From Rhizobium sp. JAB6 (GTDB lineage: Bacteria; Pseudomonadota; Alphaproteobacteria; Rhizobiales; Rhizobiaceae), in assembly GCF_003024605.1 (NCBI RefSeq), contig NZ_PYJQ01000010.1, positions 62,001 to 126,000 of the forward strand: a stretch of 64,000 nt of DNA, read 5' to 3'. Within the stretch, counting starts at the first letter, position 1, and each line of letters starts with the position of its first letter. A program made the position numbers and the translations under genes. The notes under the pieces were generated by a model. It was given only the letters and a program-made list of their open reading frames with translations. It did not search any database and had not been told where the DNA came from. This document shows positions 27,375 to 36,705 of the stretch, piece after piece.

Positions 27375-28568
27375 ATGAACACCGCCAGCAAGGGGCGTCG
27401 GCGCCTGACGATATTGGGTTCGACCGGCTCCATCGGCCAGAATACGCTCGACGTCATCGCCCAGCTTGGCGGGCGCGACGCCTTCGATATCGCCGCCATC
27501 ACCGGGCATGACAATATCGGCCTGCTGGCCGAGCAGGCCAAGGCCTGCGGCGCCGCTTTCGCGGTGACCGCTAATGAGGAGCGCTATCGGGAGCTGAAGG
27601 ATGCGCTTGCCGGATCGGGCATTGCCGTCGGCGCCGGCAAGAATGCCTTGATCGAGGCCGCCTCCATGCCATCCGACTGGGCGATGGCCGCGATCGTCGG
27701 CACCGCCGGTCTCGCACCGACGCTGGCAGCTGCCCGCCGTGGCGCCGATATCGCGCTTGCCAATAAGGAATGTCTCGTCTCCGCCGGCGATCTCTTCGTG
27801 CGCGCCGTTGCCGAAGGCGGCGGCCGGCTGATCCCAGTCGACAGCGAACACAGCGCCATTTTCCAGGCATTGGAAGACGACCAGCAGCACGCGGTGGAGC
27901 GCATCATCCTGACCGCGTCGGGCGGCCCCTTCCGCACCTGGACGCGCGAGCAGATGGCCAATGTCACGCCGGCAACCGCCCGCGCCCATCCCAACTGGTC
28001 GATGGGCTTCAAGATCTCGATCGGCAGCGCCTCCATGTTCAACAAGGCGCTGGAGATGATCGAGGCCAAGCACCTGTTCAATGTCCGGCCCGATCAGATC
28101 GAGGTCGTGGTCCACCCGCAATCCGTCATTCATTCGATGGTCGGCTACACGGATGGCTCCGTGCTGGCGCAGCTCGGCTGTCCCGACATGCGCACCGCCA
28201 TCGGCTATGCGCTGACCTATCCCGCCCGCACGAAGCTCAGCGTCGACCGGCTGGATTTCGCCAAGCTCGCGCGGCTCGATTTCGAGGCGCCGGATGAAGT
28301 GCGCTTCCCGGCACTGCGCCTTGCCCGCACCGCATTGGAGCGTGGCGGCCTGCAGGGCGCAATCATGAATGCGGCTGAGGAGATCGCTTTTCACGCCTTC
28401 GTCGACGGCCGCATCGGCTTCCTCGAAATGGCCGACATTGCGGAAGCCGTCATGGACGAGATGATCGCGACCGGCAGCGCCGACACCATGGATGCCGTCT
28501 TTGCGGCCGACGCCGAGGCGCGCCGCCGCGCCGCCGCGCTCGTCGCTCAGCGGGAGAAGGCCGCGTAA
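27375..28568 (+). CDS. dxr: 1-deoxy-D-xylulose 5-phosphate reductoisomerase
   Basis: NADPH-dependent second step of the MEP isoprenoid pathway, giving 2-C-methyl-D-erythritol 4-phosphate; the target of fosmidomycin. The 397-residue protein has the N-terminal nucleotide motif GSTGSIG (15-21), ALANKECLVSAG, the metal site PVDSEHSAIFQ and the flexible-loop and active-site region TASGGPFRTW followed by HPNWSMGFKI. Length and motifs are standard. Confidence 0.96.
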   Translation: MNTASKGRRRLTILGSTGSIGQNTLDVIAQLGGRDAFDIAAITGHDNIGLLAEQAKACGAAFAVTANEERYRELKDALAGSGIAVGAGKNALIEAASMPSDWAMAAIVGTAGLAPTLAAARRGADIALANKECLVSAGDLFVRAVAEGGGRLIPVDSEHSAIFQALEDDQQHAVERIILTASGGPFRTWTREQMANVTPATARAHPNWSMGFKISIGSASMFNKALEMIEAKHLFNVRPDQIEVVVHPQSVIHSMVGYTDGSVLAQLGCPDMRTAIGYALTYPARTKLSVDRLDFAKLARLDFEAPDEVRFPALRLARTALERGGLQGAIMNAAEEIAFHAFVDGRIGFLEMADIAEAVMDEMIATGSADTMDAVFAADAEARRRAAALVAQREKAA

Positions 28569-28570
28569 CG

Positions 28571-28594
28571 CGTAAGTATAAGTATAAACTTACG
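28571..28594. repeat. Perfect inverted repeat between convergent dxr and hemA
   Basis: CGTAAGT (28571-28577) and ACTTACG (28588-28594) flank a 10-nt loop immediately after the dxr stop. No T-run follows. It may act as a 3'-end structure for dxr. Confidence 0.45.
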
Positions 28595-28637
28595 ATTGGT
28601 GGCAGCTAAACAGCACGTCTAGCTTACCGGCCGTTCC

Positions 28638-29849
28638 TTACGCAACGGCCCTTGCCAGCGCACAGCGGGACCAGAGTGCGTGCAGCGCACCGACGAGCTG
28701 CTCGATATCGCCATCCGAATGCAGCGGCGTCGGCGTGATGCGCAGGCGCTCGGTCTTCTTCGGCACTGTGGGATAGTTGATCGGCTGCACATAGACGCCG
28801 GCGTCGAGCAGCAGGTCCGAAATCCACTTGCACTTGGCAGCATCGCCCACCATCACAGGCACGACATGGCTCGGGTTCGGCATATGCGGAATGCCTGATG
28901 CGTCGAGTTGGGCGCGCAGTCTGCGCACGCGATCCTGATGGCGCATGCGTTCGAACTGGCTGACCTTCAGATGCTGGATCGAGGCGACGGCGCCCGCCGC
29001 CAGAGCCGGGGGCAGCGAGGTCGTGAAGATGAAGCCCGACGCAAACGAGCGGATGAAATCGCAGAGCGCGGTGGAGGCAGCAATATAGCCGCCCATGACG
29101 CCGAACGCCTTGCCGAGCGTGCCTTCGATGACGGTCAGGCGATCCATCAGCCCCTCGCGCTCGGCAATGCCGCCGCCGCGCGGACCGTACATGCCGACGG
29201 CATGCACTTCATCGAGATAGGTCATCGCGCCATACTTGTCGGCGAGATCGCAGATTTCCTTGATGGGGGCGATATCGCCATCCATAGAATAGACGCTCTC
29301 GAAGGCGATCAGCTTCGGCGCCTTCGGATCGGCAGCCTTCAGTTTGGCTTCGAGATCGTGCAGATCATTATGCTTCCAGATGACCTTGTCGCACTTCGCA
29401 TAGCGAATGCCTTCGATCATGGACGCATGGTTCAGCGCATCCGAGAAGATGACGAGGCCGGGAATGCGCGCGCCGAGCGTGCCGAGCGTAGCCCAGTTGG
29501 AGATGTAACCCGAGGTGAAGATCAGGGCGGATTCCTTGCCGTGCAGATCGGCGAGTTCCTGCTCGAGAAGAACATGATAGTGGTTGGTGCCAGAAATATT
29601 CCGGGTGCCTCCCGCACCCGCGCCACAGTGATCGATCGCCTGCTTCATCGCCTCGATCACCTTCGGATGCTGGCCCATGCCGAGATAGTCGTTGGAGCAC
29701 CAGACGGTCACTTCCTGCGGGCCGTTGGGGGTATGTCTGACAGCGCGAGGGAAATTGCCACGGCGGCGTTCGAGATCTGCGAAAACCCGATAACGGCCCT
29801 CATTGTGAAGACCTTCCAGCTCGCCTTTAAAAAATGCTTCGAAATCCAT
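28638..29849 (-). CDS. hemA: 5-aminolevulinate synthase (C4 pathway)
   Basis: Condenses glycine with succinyl-CoA, first step of tetrapyrrole synthesis in alphaproteobacteria; PLP-dependent, about 403 residues. Motifs are [17 protein letters not shown], the [12 protein letters not shown] aspartate region and the PLP lysine in [13 protein letters not shown] (Lys about 247). Two adjacent ATGs exist; 29849 gives better spacing from GGAG. The 218-bp upstream gap contains an 11-bp near-palindrome (GTCAAATTGAC, 29983-29993). It feeds the corrin pathway of cobST. Confidence 0.96.
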   Translation of the reverse strand: MDFEAFFKGELEGLHNEGRYRVFADLERRRGNFPRAVRHTPNGPQEVTVWCSNDYLGMGQHPKVIEAMKQAIDHCGAGAGGTRNISGTNHYHVLLEQELADLHGKESALIFTSGYISNWATLGTLGARIPGLVIFSDALNHASMIEGIRYAKCDKVIWKHNDLHDLEAKLKAADPKAPKLIAFESVYSMDGDIAPIKEICDLADKYGAMTYLDEVHAVGMYGPRGGGIAEREGLMDRLTVIEGTLGKAFGVMGGYIAASTALCDFIRSFASGFIFTTSLPPALAAGAVASIQHLKVSQFERMRHQDRVRRLRAQLDASGIPHMPNPSHVVPVMVGDAAKCKWISDLLLDAGVYVQPINYPTVPKKTERLRITPTPLHSDGDIEQLVGALHALWSRCALARAVA

Positions 29850-30067
29850 CATATGCTCCAGAACCGTGCGACCGTTTTCGAGAATGCCGGTTCGCACGTC
29901 AACCCCTCCACTTTGCTTTCGCGCCCGACTGCGGCAAATGGCCCCTAATTTTGAACAATTCCAGACAAGAATAACCCTTCACGTCAAATTGACAATCGAA
30001 ACCGTGCTGGAAACACTCTATCCGGAGCGGAGGGTAAACCCCCGCTCCGAGCTCGTTCGCGGCTGAT

Positions 30068-30862
30068 CTATGCAGCCGCCACCGCACGCTTGGCCATGAC
30101 CTTGATCAAATTGGCGCGATATTCGGCCGTTGCATGCAGATCTGACAGCAACTCCGCGGGGTCGACTGTCACGCCCGCCACCGCCTCCGGCAGCCAATTC
30201 GCCGCAAGCGCCTGCTCCAGCTCGGCATGGCGGAACACGCCGTTGGCGCCGGCGCCGGTAACGGCGACACGCACCCCACCTGCCCCTTTGGCGACGAAGA
30301 CCCCCGTCATCGCGTAGCGCGAAGCGGGATTGGGGAACTTGGCATAGCCTGCCCGCTCGGGCGCATCGAAGGCGATGGAGGTGATGAGCTCAGCCCCCTC
30401 CAGCGCCGTCTCGAACAGGCCGCGGAAGAAATCGTCGGCCACGATCTGGCGCCGGTCGGTGACAATCGTAGCATTCAGCGCCAGCATCGCCGACGGATAG
30501 TCCGCCGCTGGATCGTTGTTGGCGATGGAGCCGCCGATCGTGCCCATATGCCGGACATGCGGATCGCCGATCATGCCGGCAAGGTCGCAGAGCGCCGGAC
30601 AGACCGCGCGGATCGCAGCGGAAGAGGCGACCTCCGCATGGGTGGTCGCCGCGCCGATCGTGACCCTGCGGCCATCGACGCGTATCCCCTTGATCGAAGG
30701 GATATGCCTGAGATCGACGAGATCGCTCGGCGATGCCAGGCGCTGCTTCATGGTGGCGATCAGCGTCATGCCGCCGGAGACATATTTGCCTTCGTCGGTA
30801 TTGGATAGAAGCTTGACGGCTTCGTCGACCGAGGAGGGGCGATGGTAATTCGTTGCATACAT
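30068..30862 (-). CDS. Molybdenum hydroxylase FAD subunit (CoxM type)
   Basis: A 264-residue FAD-binding medium subunit of a xanthine-oxidase-family enzyme. N-terminal YHRPSSVDEAVKLL, the FAD motif KYVSGGMTLIATMKQRL and GTIGGSIANNDPAADYPSAMLAL are hallmarks. The start was fixed at ATG 30862, preceded by GGAGG. It is third in the S-L-M order (coxS, coxL, coxM), with 20 bp from the L gene, so these three form an operon. Confidence 0.9.
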   Translation of the reverse strand: MYATNYHRPSSVDEAVKLLSNTDEGKYVSGGMTLIATMKQRLASPSDLVDLRHIPSIKGIRVDGRRVTIGAATTHAEVASSAAIRAVCPALCDLAGMIGDPHVRHMGTIGGSIANNDPAADYPSAMLALNATIVTDRRQIVADDFFRGLFETALEGAELITSIAFDAPERAGYAKFPNPASRYAMTGVFVAKGAGGVRVAVTGAGANGVFRHAELEQALAANWLPEAVAGVTVDPAELLSDLHATAEYRANLIKVMAKRAVAAA

Positions 30863-30882
30863 TGTTCTATCCTCCTCTCGCT

Positions 30883-33228
30883 TCAGGCCGTGGCCCGCGC
30901 CGCTTCCCACACCTTGAGCGGGGTCGCCGGCATGGTCAGTCTGTTGTTGCCGATGGCATCGGTAATCGCGTTGATCAGCGCCGGCGGCGAGCCGATGGCG
31001 CCGGCCTCGCCGCATCCCTTGATACCCAGGGGATTGTTCGGACAAGGCGTGTTCTGATGCGAAAGCTGGAAGAACGGCAGATCGTCTGCGCGCGGCATAG
31101 TGTAATCCATGAAGCTCGCGGTCAGAAGCTGGCCGCTCTCATCGTAATGCACGCCTTCCAGCAACGCCTGGCCGATACCCTGCGCAATGCCGCCATGCAC
31201 CTGCCCCTCGACGATCATCGGATTGATGATATTGCCGAAGTCGTCGGCGGCGACGAACTGCACGATCTCCGTCTTGCCGGTTTCCGGGTCCACCTCCACC
31301 TCGCAGATGTAGCAGCCGGCCGGAAAGGTGAAGTTCGCCGGATCGTAGAAGGCGGTTTCCTTGAGGCCAGGTTCCATACCCGCGGGCAGATTGTGCGCCG
31401 TATAGGAGGCCAGCGCCACCTGGAACCACGGCAATGTTTTATCGGTGCCCGCCACCTTCAGCTCGCCATTCTCGATGACGATATCGCTCTCATCGGCCTC
31501 CATCAGGTGTGCGGCGATCTTCTTCGCCTTCGCCTCCACCTTGTCGAGCGCCTTGACGACTGCGGACATGCCGACGGCGCCCGAGCGGGAGCCATAGGTG
31601 CCCATGCCCATCTGCACCTTGTCGGTATCGCCATGGACGATGGAGACGCTGTCGATCGGCACGCCGAGGCGATCCGCCACGAGCTGCGCAAACGTCGTCT
31701 CATGCCCCTGGCCATGGCTATGCGAGCCGGTGAGCACTTCGATCGTTCCGACCGCGTTCACCCGAACTTCGGCCGATTCCCAGAGCCCGACGCCGGCCCC
31801 TAGCGATCCCACGGCCTGCGAGGGCGCGATGCCGCAGGCCTCGATGTAGCAGGCCATGCCGATGCCGCGCTTCATGCCGCGGCGGGCGGCCTCCGCCTTG
31901 CGAGCCGGGAAGCCGGCCCAGTCCGCCTGCTGCATGGCGGCGTTGAGTGAAGCCTCGTAGTCGCCGGCGTCGTAATTCATGATCACAGGCGTCTGATAGG
32001 GGAACGAACGGATGAAATTGATCCGCCGGAGTTCCGCCGGCGAGACGCCGAGTTCGCGCGCCGCCGTTTCCACCGTGCGCTCCAGCAGATAGGTCGCCTC
32101 CGGCCGCCCTGCCCCGCGATAGGCATCGACGGGTACGGTATTGGTATAGACCGTGCGGACATTGGCATGGATCGCCGGAATGGCATATTGCCCCGACAGC
32201 AGCGTTGCATAGAGATAGGTCGGCACCGCCGAGGAGAAGAGCGACATATAGGCGCCGAGATTGGCGATCGTATCGACCTTCAGCGCCGTCATGCGGTTTT
32301 GCGCGTCAAAAGCCATACTGACTTTGGAAACGTGGTCGCGGCCATGCGCATCGGTCAGGAAGGCCTCCGTGCGGTCGGCCGTCCATTTGACCGGCACGCC
32401 GGTCTTTTTCGATGCCCAAAGGCAGACGATTTCCTCCGGGTAAATATAGATCTTCGAGCCGAAGCCGCCGCCGACATCGGGCGCGATGACACGCAGCTTG
32501 TTTTCCGGCGCGACATTGTAGAAGGCGCTCATGACGAGCCGGGCCACATGCGGGTTCTGGCTGGTCGTGTAGCAGGTATAATGGTCTTCGGCCGCATCAT
32601 AGATGCCGAGCGTGGCGCGCGGCTCCATGGCGTTAGGCGAAAGCCTGTTGTTGTGGATCTCGATTTCGGTGACGTGCGCGGCCTCGGCGATCGCCCTGTC
32701 GGCCGCTGCCGCGTCGCCAAGCTCCCAGTCGAAAATCAGGTTGTTTGCCGCTTCCGGATGGATCTGCGGCGCGCCGGCTTTCAACGCATCCACCGCCTCG
32801 ACGACGGCAGGCAGCTCCTCGTAGTCGATTGCTACGGCTTCCGCCGCATCGCGCGCCTCGCCCAGACTGTCGGCAACGACGATGGCGACTGCATCGCCGA
32901 CATAGCGCACGGTATCGACCGCCAGCGGCCGCCACGCGCCCATTTTCATCGGCGATCCGTCGCGGGAATGGATCATCCAGCCGCAGATCAGGTTGCCGAT
33001 GCCGTCATCAAGCAATTGCTTGCCGTCGAGCACGCCGATCACGCCCGGCATGGAAAGAGCCGCGGAGGTGTCGATGCTCTTGATCCTTGCATGTGCATGC
33101 GGGCTGCGGACGAAATAGGCATATTTCATGCCCGGCGTCACCATGTCGTCGGTGTAGCGCCCCTTGCCCGTCAGAAATCGCTTGTCTTCCTTGCGCGCCA
33201 CGCGCGCACCAATGCCTTCCACGCCCAT
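30883..33228 (-). CDS. Form-II CoxL-type molybdenum hydroxylase large subunit
   Basis: A 781-residue molybdopterin-cytosine-dinucleotide subunit of the CO dehydrogenase/xanthine oxidase family. The loop at about 369-375 reads AYRGAGR, the form-II signature, and not the AYxCSFR of true aerobic CO dehydrogenase. Other marks are GRYTDDM near the N-terminus, APDVGGGFGSK and GSHSHGQGHETTFAQ. The real substrate is unknown and probably an aromatic or N-heterocyclic compound. The start at ATG 33228 follows GGAGG; the S-L-M gene order is the form-II type. Confidence 0.9.
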   Translation of the reverse strand: MGVEGIGARVARKEDKRFLTGKGRYTDDMVTPGMKYAYFVRSPHAHARIKSIDTSAALSMPGVIGVLDGKQLLDDGIGNLICGWMIHSRDGSPMKMGAWRPLAVDTVRYVGDAVAIVVADSLGEARDAAEAVAIDYEELPAVVEAVDALKAGAPQIHPEAANNLIFDWELGDAAAADRAIAEAAHVTEIEIHNNRLSPNAMEPRATLGIYDAAEDHYTCYTTSQNPHVARLVMSAFYNVAPENKLRVIAPDVGGGFGSKIYIYPEEIVCLWASKKTGVPVKWTADRTEAFLTDAHGRDHVSKVSMAFDAQNRMTALKVDTIANLGAYMSLFSSAVPTYLYATLLSGQYAIPAIHANVRTVYTNTVPVDAYRGAGRPEATYLLERTVETAARELGVSPAELRRINFIRSFPYQTPVIMNYDAGDYEASLNAAMQQADWAGFPARKAEAARRGMKRGIGMACYIEACGIAPSQAVGSLGAGVGLWESAEVRVNAVGTIEVLTGSHSHGQGHETTFAQLVADRLGVPIDSVSIVHGDTDKVQMGMGTYGSRSGAVGMSAVVKALDKVEAKAKKIAAHLMEADESDIVIENGELKVAGTDKTLPWFQVALASYTAHNLPAGMEPGLKETAFYDPANFTFPAGCYICEVEVDPETGKTEIVQFVAADDFGNIINPMIVEGQVHGGIAQGIGQALLEGVHYDESGQLLTASFMDYTMPRADDLPFFQLSHQNTPCPNNPLGIKGCGEAGAIGSPPALINAITDAIGNNRLTMPATPLKVWEAARATA

Positions 33229-33312
33229 CACATCCTCCCATCGGGGTTGCGGGCCTGGCGCCACGCCAAGACGTCAATCATCGGCGCTCTGCCAGACGGT
33301 CTCGGTGAAACT

Positions 33313-33801
33313 CTATTCGGCCGCTTGGCTTGCGGCATTCATCTCGGCATTGGCCGAAAGCACTGCCTTGACGATGTTGTGATAGCCGGTGCATCGACAG
33401 ATATTGCCTTCGAGCTCGCTGCGCACCGTCTTCTCGTCCAGCTTGCCGCCATGGCGGTTGATCATGTCGACCGATGTCATCACCATGCCCGGCGTGCAGA
33501 AGCCGCATTGCAGGCCATGATGCTCCTTGAAGGCGGCCTGAACCGGGTGCAGCTCGCCATTGGCGGCCAGACCCTCGATGGTTGTGATCTTGGAGCCAGA
33601 AGCCTGGACGGCCAGGATCGAACAGCTCTTCACCGACTTGCCGTCCATGTGCACGACACAGGCCCCGCACTGGCTGGTGTCGCAGCCGACATGGGTTCCG
33701 GTCAGGCCGAGTTTTTCCCTGATGAAATGGACAAGCAGCGTGCGATCCTCACACTCGCCGCTGACCGAACGGCCGTTCACCGTCAAAGTCACTTTTGCCA
33801 T
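33313..33801 (-). CDS. Molybdenum hydroxylase 2Fe-2S subunit (CoxS type)
   Basis: A 162-residue iron-sulfur subunit with the plant-type 2Fe-2S set ([21 protein letters not shown], about 42-62) and the alpha-helical 2Fe-2S set (QCGFCTPGM ... [10 protein letters not shown]). It passes electrons from the molybdenum site to FAD. The start was set at ATG 33801 with GAGGAGG upstream. First gene of the coxS-coxL-coxM operon; the gap to the next gene is 84 bp. Confidence 0.93.
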   Translation of the reverse strand: MAKVTLTVNGRSVSGECEDRTLLVHFIREKLGLTGTHVGCDTSQCGACVVHMDGKSVKSCSILAVQASGSKITTIEGLAANGELHPVQAAFKEHHGLQCGFCTPGMVMTSVDMINRHGGKLDEKTVRSELEGNICRCTGYHNIVKAVLSANAEMNAASQAAE

Positions 33802-33864
33802 ATTTTCCTCCTCGCCTCCTCCAGAGGCAAGGGGCATCATTTGACTTTTTCGCAAACCGATCAA

Positions 33865-33942
33865 CCTCTACTTTAGAGAGGAGGCGGATTTTCTGCCTCG
33901 CGGCCAGTTGTTTTCTTCTCCAGACGGAAGGCCGTCTTTTTT
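33865..33942 (+). ncRNA. Candidate small RNA in the cox upstream region
   Basis: Plus-strand series of hairpins in a region divergent to coxS and not preceded by any plus-strand gene: CCTCT/AGAGG (33865-33881), GAGGC/GCCTC (33881-33899) and a terminator AGACGG-AAGG-CCGTCT followed by six T (33922-33942). A T-run on the plus strand with no upstream gene needs an explanation; a small RNA is the simplest. No clear promoter was identified (TTGACT at 33841 lacks a well-spaced -10). Confidence 0.35.
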
Positions 33943-34098
33943 CAGCAATGAAAAAAACTGCTAACCACCAATAGACAATCATATTTTGCACGATATTTTC
34001 TATCGTTGCAGGACTGTAAAGACAGCCCATCGTGGTGGAGCTGAAGAATTGGGACGACGTTGGCCGGGGTTCGGCTTAACTAACGTTGGAGAGAGTAA

Positions 34099-34398
34099 AT
34101 GAAGAAAGTTCTTATGCTCGCATTGGTCGGCTTGTCTATCGCAAGCTGCACGCCGACCGAACAGGGCGCAGGCATCGGCGCAGCATCCGGCGCGATCATC
34201 GGCGGCGCAGTCACCGGCAACGTCCGTGGCGCGGCAGTCGGCGCAGCGATCGGCGGCGTATCTGGCGCCGTCATCGGCAGCGTCCAGGAACAGCCCGGCC
34301 AGTGCTACTATCGCGACCGCTACGGACGCCGCTACATCGACGATTGCCCGCGCGGCGGCTATCGCGGTGGTTATGGCGGCGGCTACGGCGGCTATTGA
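34099..34398 (+). CDS. Glycine-zipper lipoprotein
   Basis: A 99-residue lipoprotein with signal peptide and lipobox (IASC, Cys17). The mature part has a glycine-zipper membrane segment (AGIGAASGAIIGGAVTG ... AAVGAAIGGVSGAVIGSV, about 25-62) and then a Tyr/Arg/Gly tail (YRDRYGRRYIDDCPRGGYRGGYGGGYGGY). It resembles outer-membrane glycine-zipper proteins such as 17 kDa-antigen-like types. A ribosome site GGAGAG lies 5 bp before the ATG, and a terminator follows at 34423. Confidence 0.75.
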   Translation: MKKVLMLALVGLSIASCTPTEQGAGIGAASGAIIGGAVTGNVRGAAVGAAIGGVSGAVIGSVQEQPGQCYYRDRYGRRYIDDCPRGGYRGGYGGGYGGY

Positions 34399-34714
34399 TC
34401 AGCCTTTCATCGAATTTCGAAGATCCCGGGCCGCAAGTCCGGGATTTTTTGATTCCGGCCGCTAAATAGCCGCGGCACGGGCACCAACCTGCCGCCACAT
34501 GGCCGAGGGTAACCCGTGGACACTGTTTTTCAGACCGCTCGAATAGATGAGCACCCCAGCGGAACACTGGCGTTTCACCCCATATTGGGCATGTTTTAGA
34601 CGTTTTCGACTCCAAAACGGTACACCTGAGGGAGTTTTGCCTCTATGGTGGCCGCGCGTTAACTCCCGGGAAACGTCAAACTGAGTAAGTTCTCATGTAA
34701 CCGTAAAGCGGCGT
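34399..34714. other. Intergenic region before tamA
   Basis: 316 bp. After the terminator at 34423-34450 no gene or clear repeat was seen, and no convincing promoter for tamA could be read. Confidence 0.4.
34423..34450 (+). terminator. Intrinsic terminator after the glycine-zipper lipoprotein gene
   Basis: ATCCCGG (34423-34429) pairs with CCGGGAT (34439-34445), followed by TTTTTT (to 34450). Confidence 0.8.
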
Positions 34715-36640
34715 ATGCATAAAAGAACTGAACCGAGAAAGAGTATTGCGTATCGGCAGGCAGGAACCGTGGCAGCGGTTGCGGCAGCGCTCGCGTTCGG
34801 TCCGGTGTGCGCCCAAAATGCCTTTGCGTTTAAGCTGTTCGGCATCAAGCTCTGGGGTGAAGACGAAACGGCGGATCAGGTTTCCGATCCCGTCCACTAC
34901 ACGGTCGATTTCAAGGCAGACAATCTCGACAAGGATCTCAAGGAGGCATTGAGCGATAGCTCGATGCTGATCTCCGATGAAAAGAAGCCGGTTTCCGGCG
35001 ATCTCGGCGTCGTCGTGAAGGCGCGTGACGATCGTGACCGCCTGATCGCGACGCTTTATGAAAAGGCCCGTTATGGCGGCGTGGTCACCATCACCGTCAA
35101 CGGCACCCCCCTCGAAGCCTTGCCGCCGACACCGACCTTCAGCCGCGCCAAGCCCGTTGCCGTCACGATCAGCGTCGATCCGGGCCCGGTCTTCAAGCTC
35201 GGCAAGATCAGCCTGCTTGGCGACGCCGCCAGGTTGGACCCGGCCAATTATGGTCTCGTGCGCGGCGGCAATGCCGGCTCGCTGACCATTCTGAAGGCGG
35301 GTGACAAGATGGTCGCCGACTTCAAGAACGAGGGTCATCCGCTCGCCAAGCTCGACAAGCGCGATGTCGTCGCCGATCATTCGACCAATACGGTCGATGT
35401 TTCGCTGAAGGTCGATAGCGGCCCCGTCGCTCCCTTCGGCAATGTCGGCGTTACCGGACAGAAGTCGGTCGATCCGAATTTCATCAAGCGCTATGCCCGC
35501 ATCAATGAAGGCAAGCCTTATTCGCCCGCGGAGCTGAAGAAGGCGTCGGACCGTCTGAGAAAGCTCGGCGTCTTTTCCAGCGTCACCATCCGCGAGGCCG
35601 ACAAGCTGGCGCCGGATGGCAGCATCCCGACGACCATCGAGGTGTCGGAAGGCAAGCAGCGCTTCTTCGGGGTCGGCGCGCAATATTCCACCATCGACGG
35701 CTTCGGCCTGCAGGGCTATTGGGGACACCGCAATCTGACCGGACGCGCGGATTCGCTACGCATCGAGGGCTCTGTTTCCCGGATCGGCGAGACCACGGAT
35801 GTCGGCCAGTTCGACTACACCGCCGGCATCACCTATGTCAGGCCCGCGACCTTTTATCCTTCCGCGACCTTCACGACAGGCCTCAAGATGCAGAGCCTGC
35901 ATCCCGACGCCTACGACGCCAACACCGTCACGGCGAGCGGCGGCCTCGCCTATGAAATCAACGATCAGGATACCGTGTCCGCCGGCGGCGAGGTGTCCTA
36001 TGAATCCGATACGACCGACGCTTTCGGAAAACGTAATTACCTGACGGTCGCGATCCCGCTCGAATATGTCCGGGATACGCGTGACAACAAGCTGGACCCG
36101 ACCGAAGGCTATCGCGCTTCCATCAGCGCCAAGCCGAGCTATGAGGCCATCGGCGGCACGGTCTTCAGCTCCTTCGAGGGCTCGATCACCGGTTACAAGG
36201 GCATGGGGGCCAACAACAACGTGGTCTTCGCGGGCAAGCTGGCGGCGGGCTCGCTGCTCGGTGCAAACGGTATCGAGGACATTCCCGCGACCCGGCGTTT
36301 CTATGCCGGCGGCGGCGGCTCGGTGCGCGGTTACAGCTATCAGGAAATCTCGCCCTATAACTCCCGCGGTGACGAAACCGGCGGACGCTCCTACGTGACC
36401 GCCTCCTTTGAAGCGCGTGTGAAGATCACCGATACGATCGGCGTGGTACCCTTCGTCGATATGGGCAGCGTCACCGACGGCGTCCTGCCCGATGGGTCCG
36501 ATCTGCGCATTGGCGCTGGCGTGGGCTTGCGCTACGCTACGCCCTTCGGTCCGATCAGGCTCGATGTCGCCGTGCCGTTGAAGAAATATGACAATGGCAC
36601 ATCTTATGGCATCTATGCCGGCATTGGTCAGGCCTTCTGA
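34715..36640 (+). CDS. tamA: Translocation and assembly module TamA (BamA superfamily)
   Basis: A 641-residue outer-membrane protein. The signal peptide is about 1-38 (...CAQNAFAFKLF). Three POTRA-like domains (about 55-320) precede a 16-strand barrel; the L6 loop motif is RFYAGGGGSVRGYSYQEISP (about 530) and the C-terminus ends in a beta signal (AGIGQAF). With TamB it inserts outer-membrane proteins or transports lipids between membranes. tamB lies 65 bp downstream on the same strand. Confidence 0.93.
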   Translation: MHKRTEPRKSIAYRQAGTVAAVAAALAFGPVCAQNAFAFKLFGIKLWGEDETADQVSDPVHYTVDFKADNLDKDLKEALSDSSMLISDEKKPVSGDLGVVVKARDDRDRLIATLYEKARYGGVVTITVNGTPLEALPPTPTFSRAKPVAVTISVDPGPVFKLGKISLLGDAARLDPANYGLVRGGNAGSLTILKAGDKMVADFKNEGHPLAKLDKRDVVADHSTNTVDVSLKVDSGPVAPFGNVGVTGQKSVDPNFIKRYARINEGKPYSPAELKKASDRLRKLGVFSSVTIREADKLAPDGSIPTTIEVSEGKQRFFGVGAQYSTIDGFGLQGYWGHRNLTGRADSLRIEGSVSRIGETTDVGQFDYTAGITYVRPATFYPSATFTTGLKMQSLHPDAYDANTVTASGGLAYEINDQDTVSAGGEVSYESDTTDAFGKRNYLTVAIPLEYVRDTRDNKLDPTEGYRASISAKPSYEAIGGTVFSSFEGSITGYKGMGANNNVVFAGKLAAGSLLGANGIEDIPATRRFYAGGGGSVRGYSYQEISPYNSRGDETGGRSYVTASFEARVKITDTIGVVPFVDMGSVTDGVLPDGSDLRIGAGVGLRYATPFGPIRLDVAVPLKKYDNGTSYGIYAGIGQAF

Positions 36641-36705
36641 TAAACCCCAGAGTTGTCGCAGGTCTTTCAGCACACGGTTACGAAATTGAGGCTACTGTCG
36701 CTTTC

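Noticed and set aside
30883..33801. Aerobic CO dehydrogenase
   Set aside because: The CoxL loop is AYRGAGR and not AYxCSFR, so the name CO dehydrogenase would over-claim.
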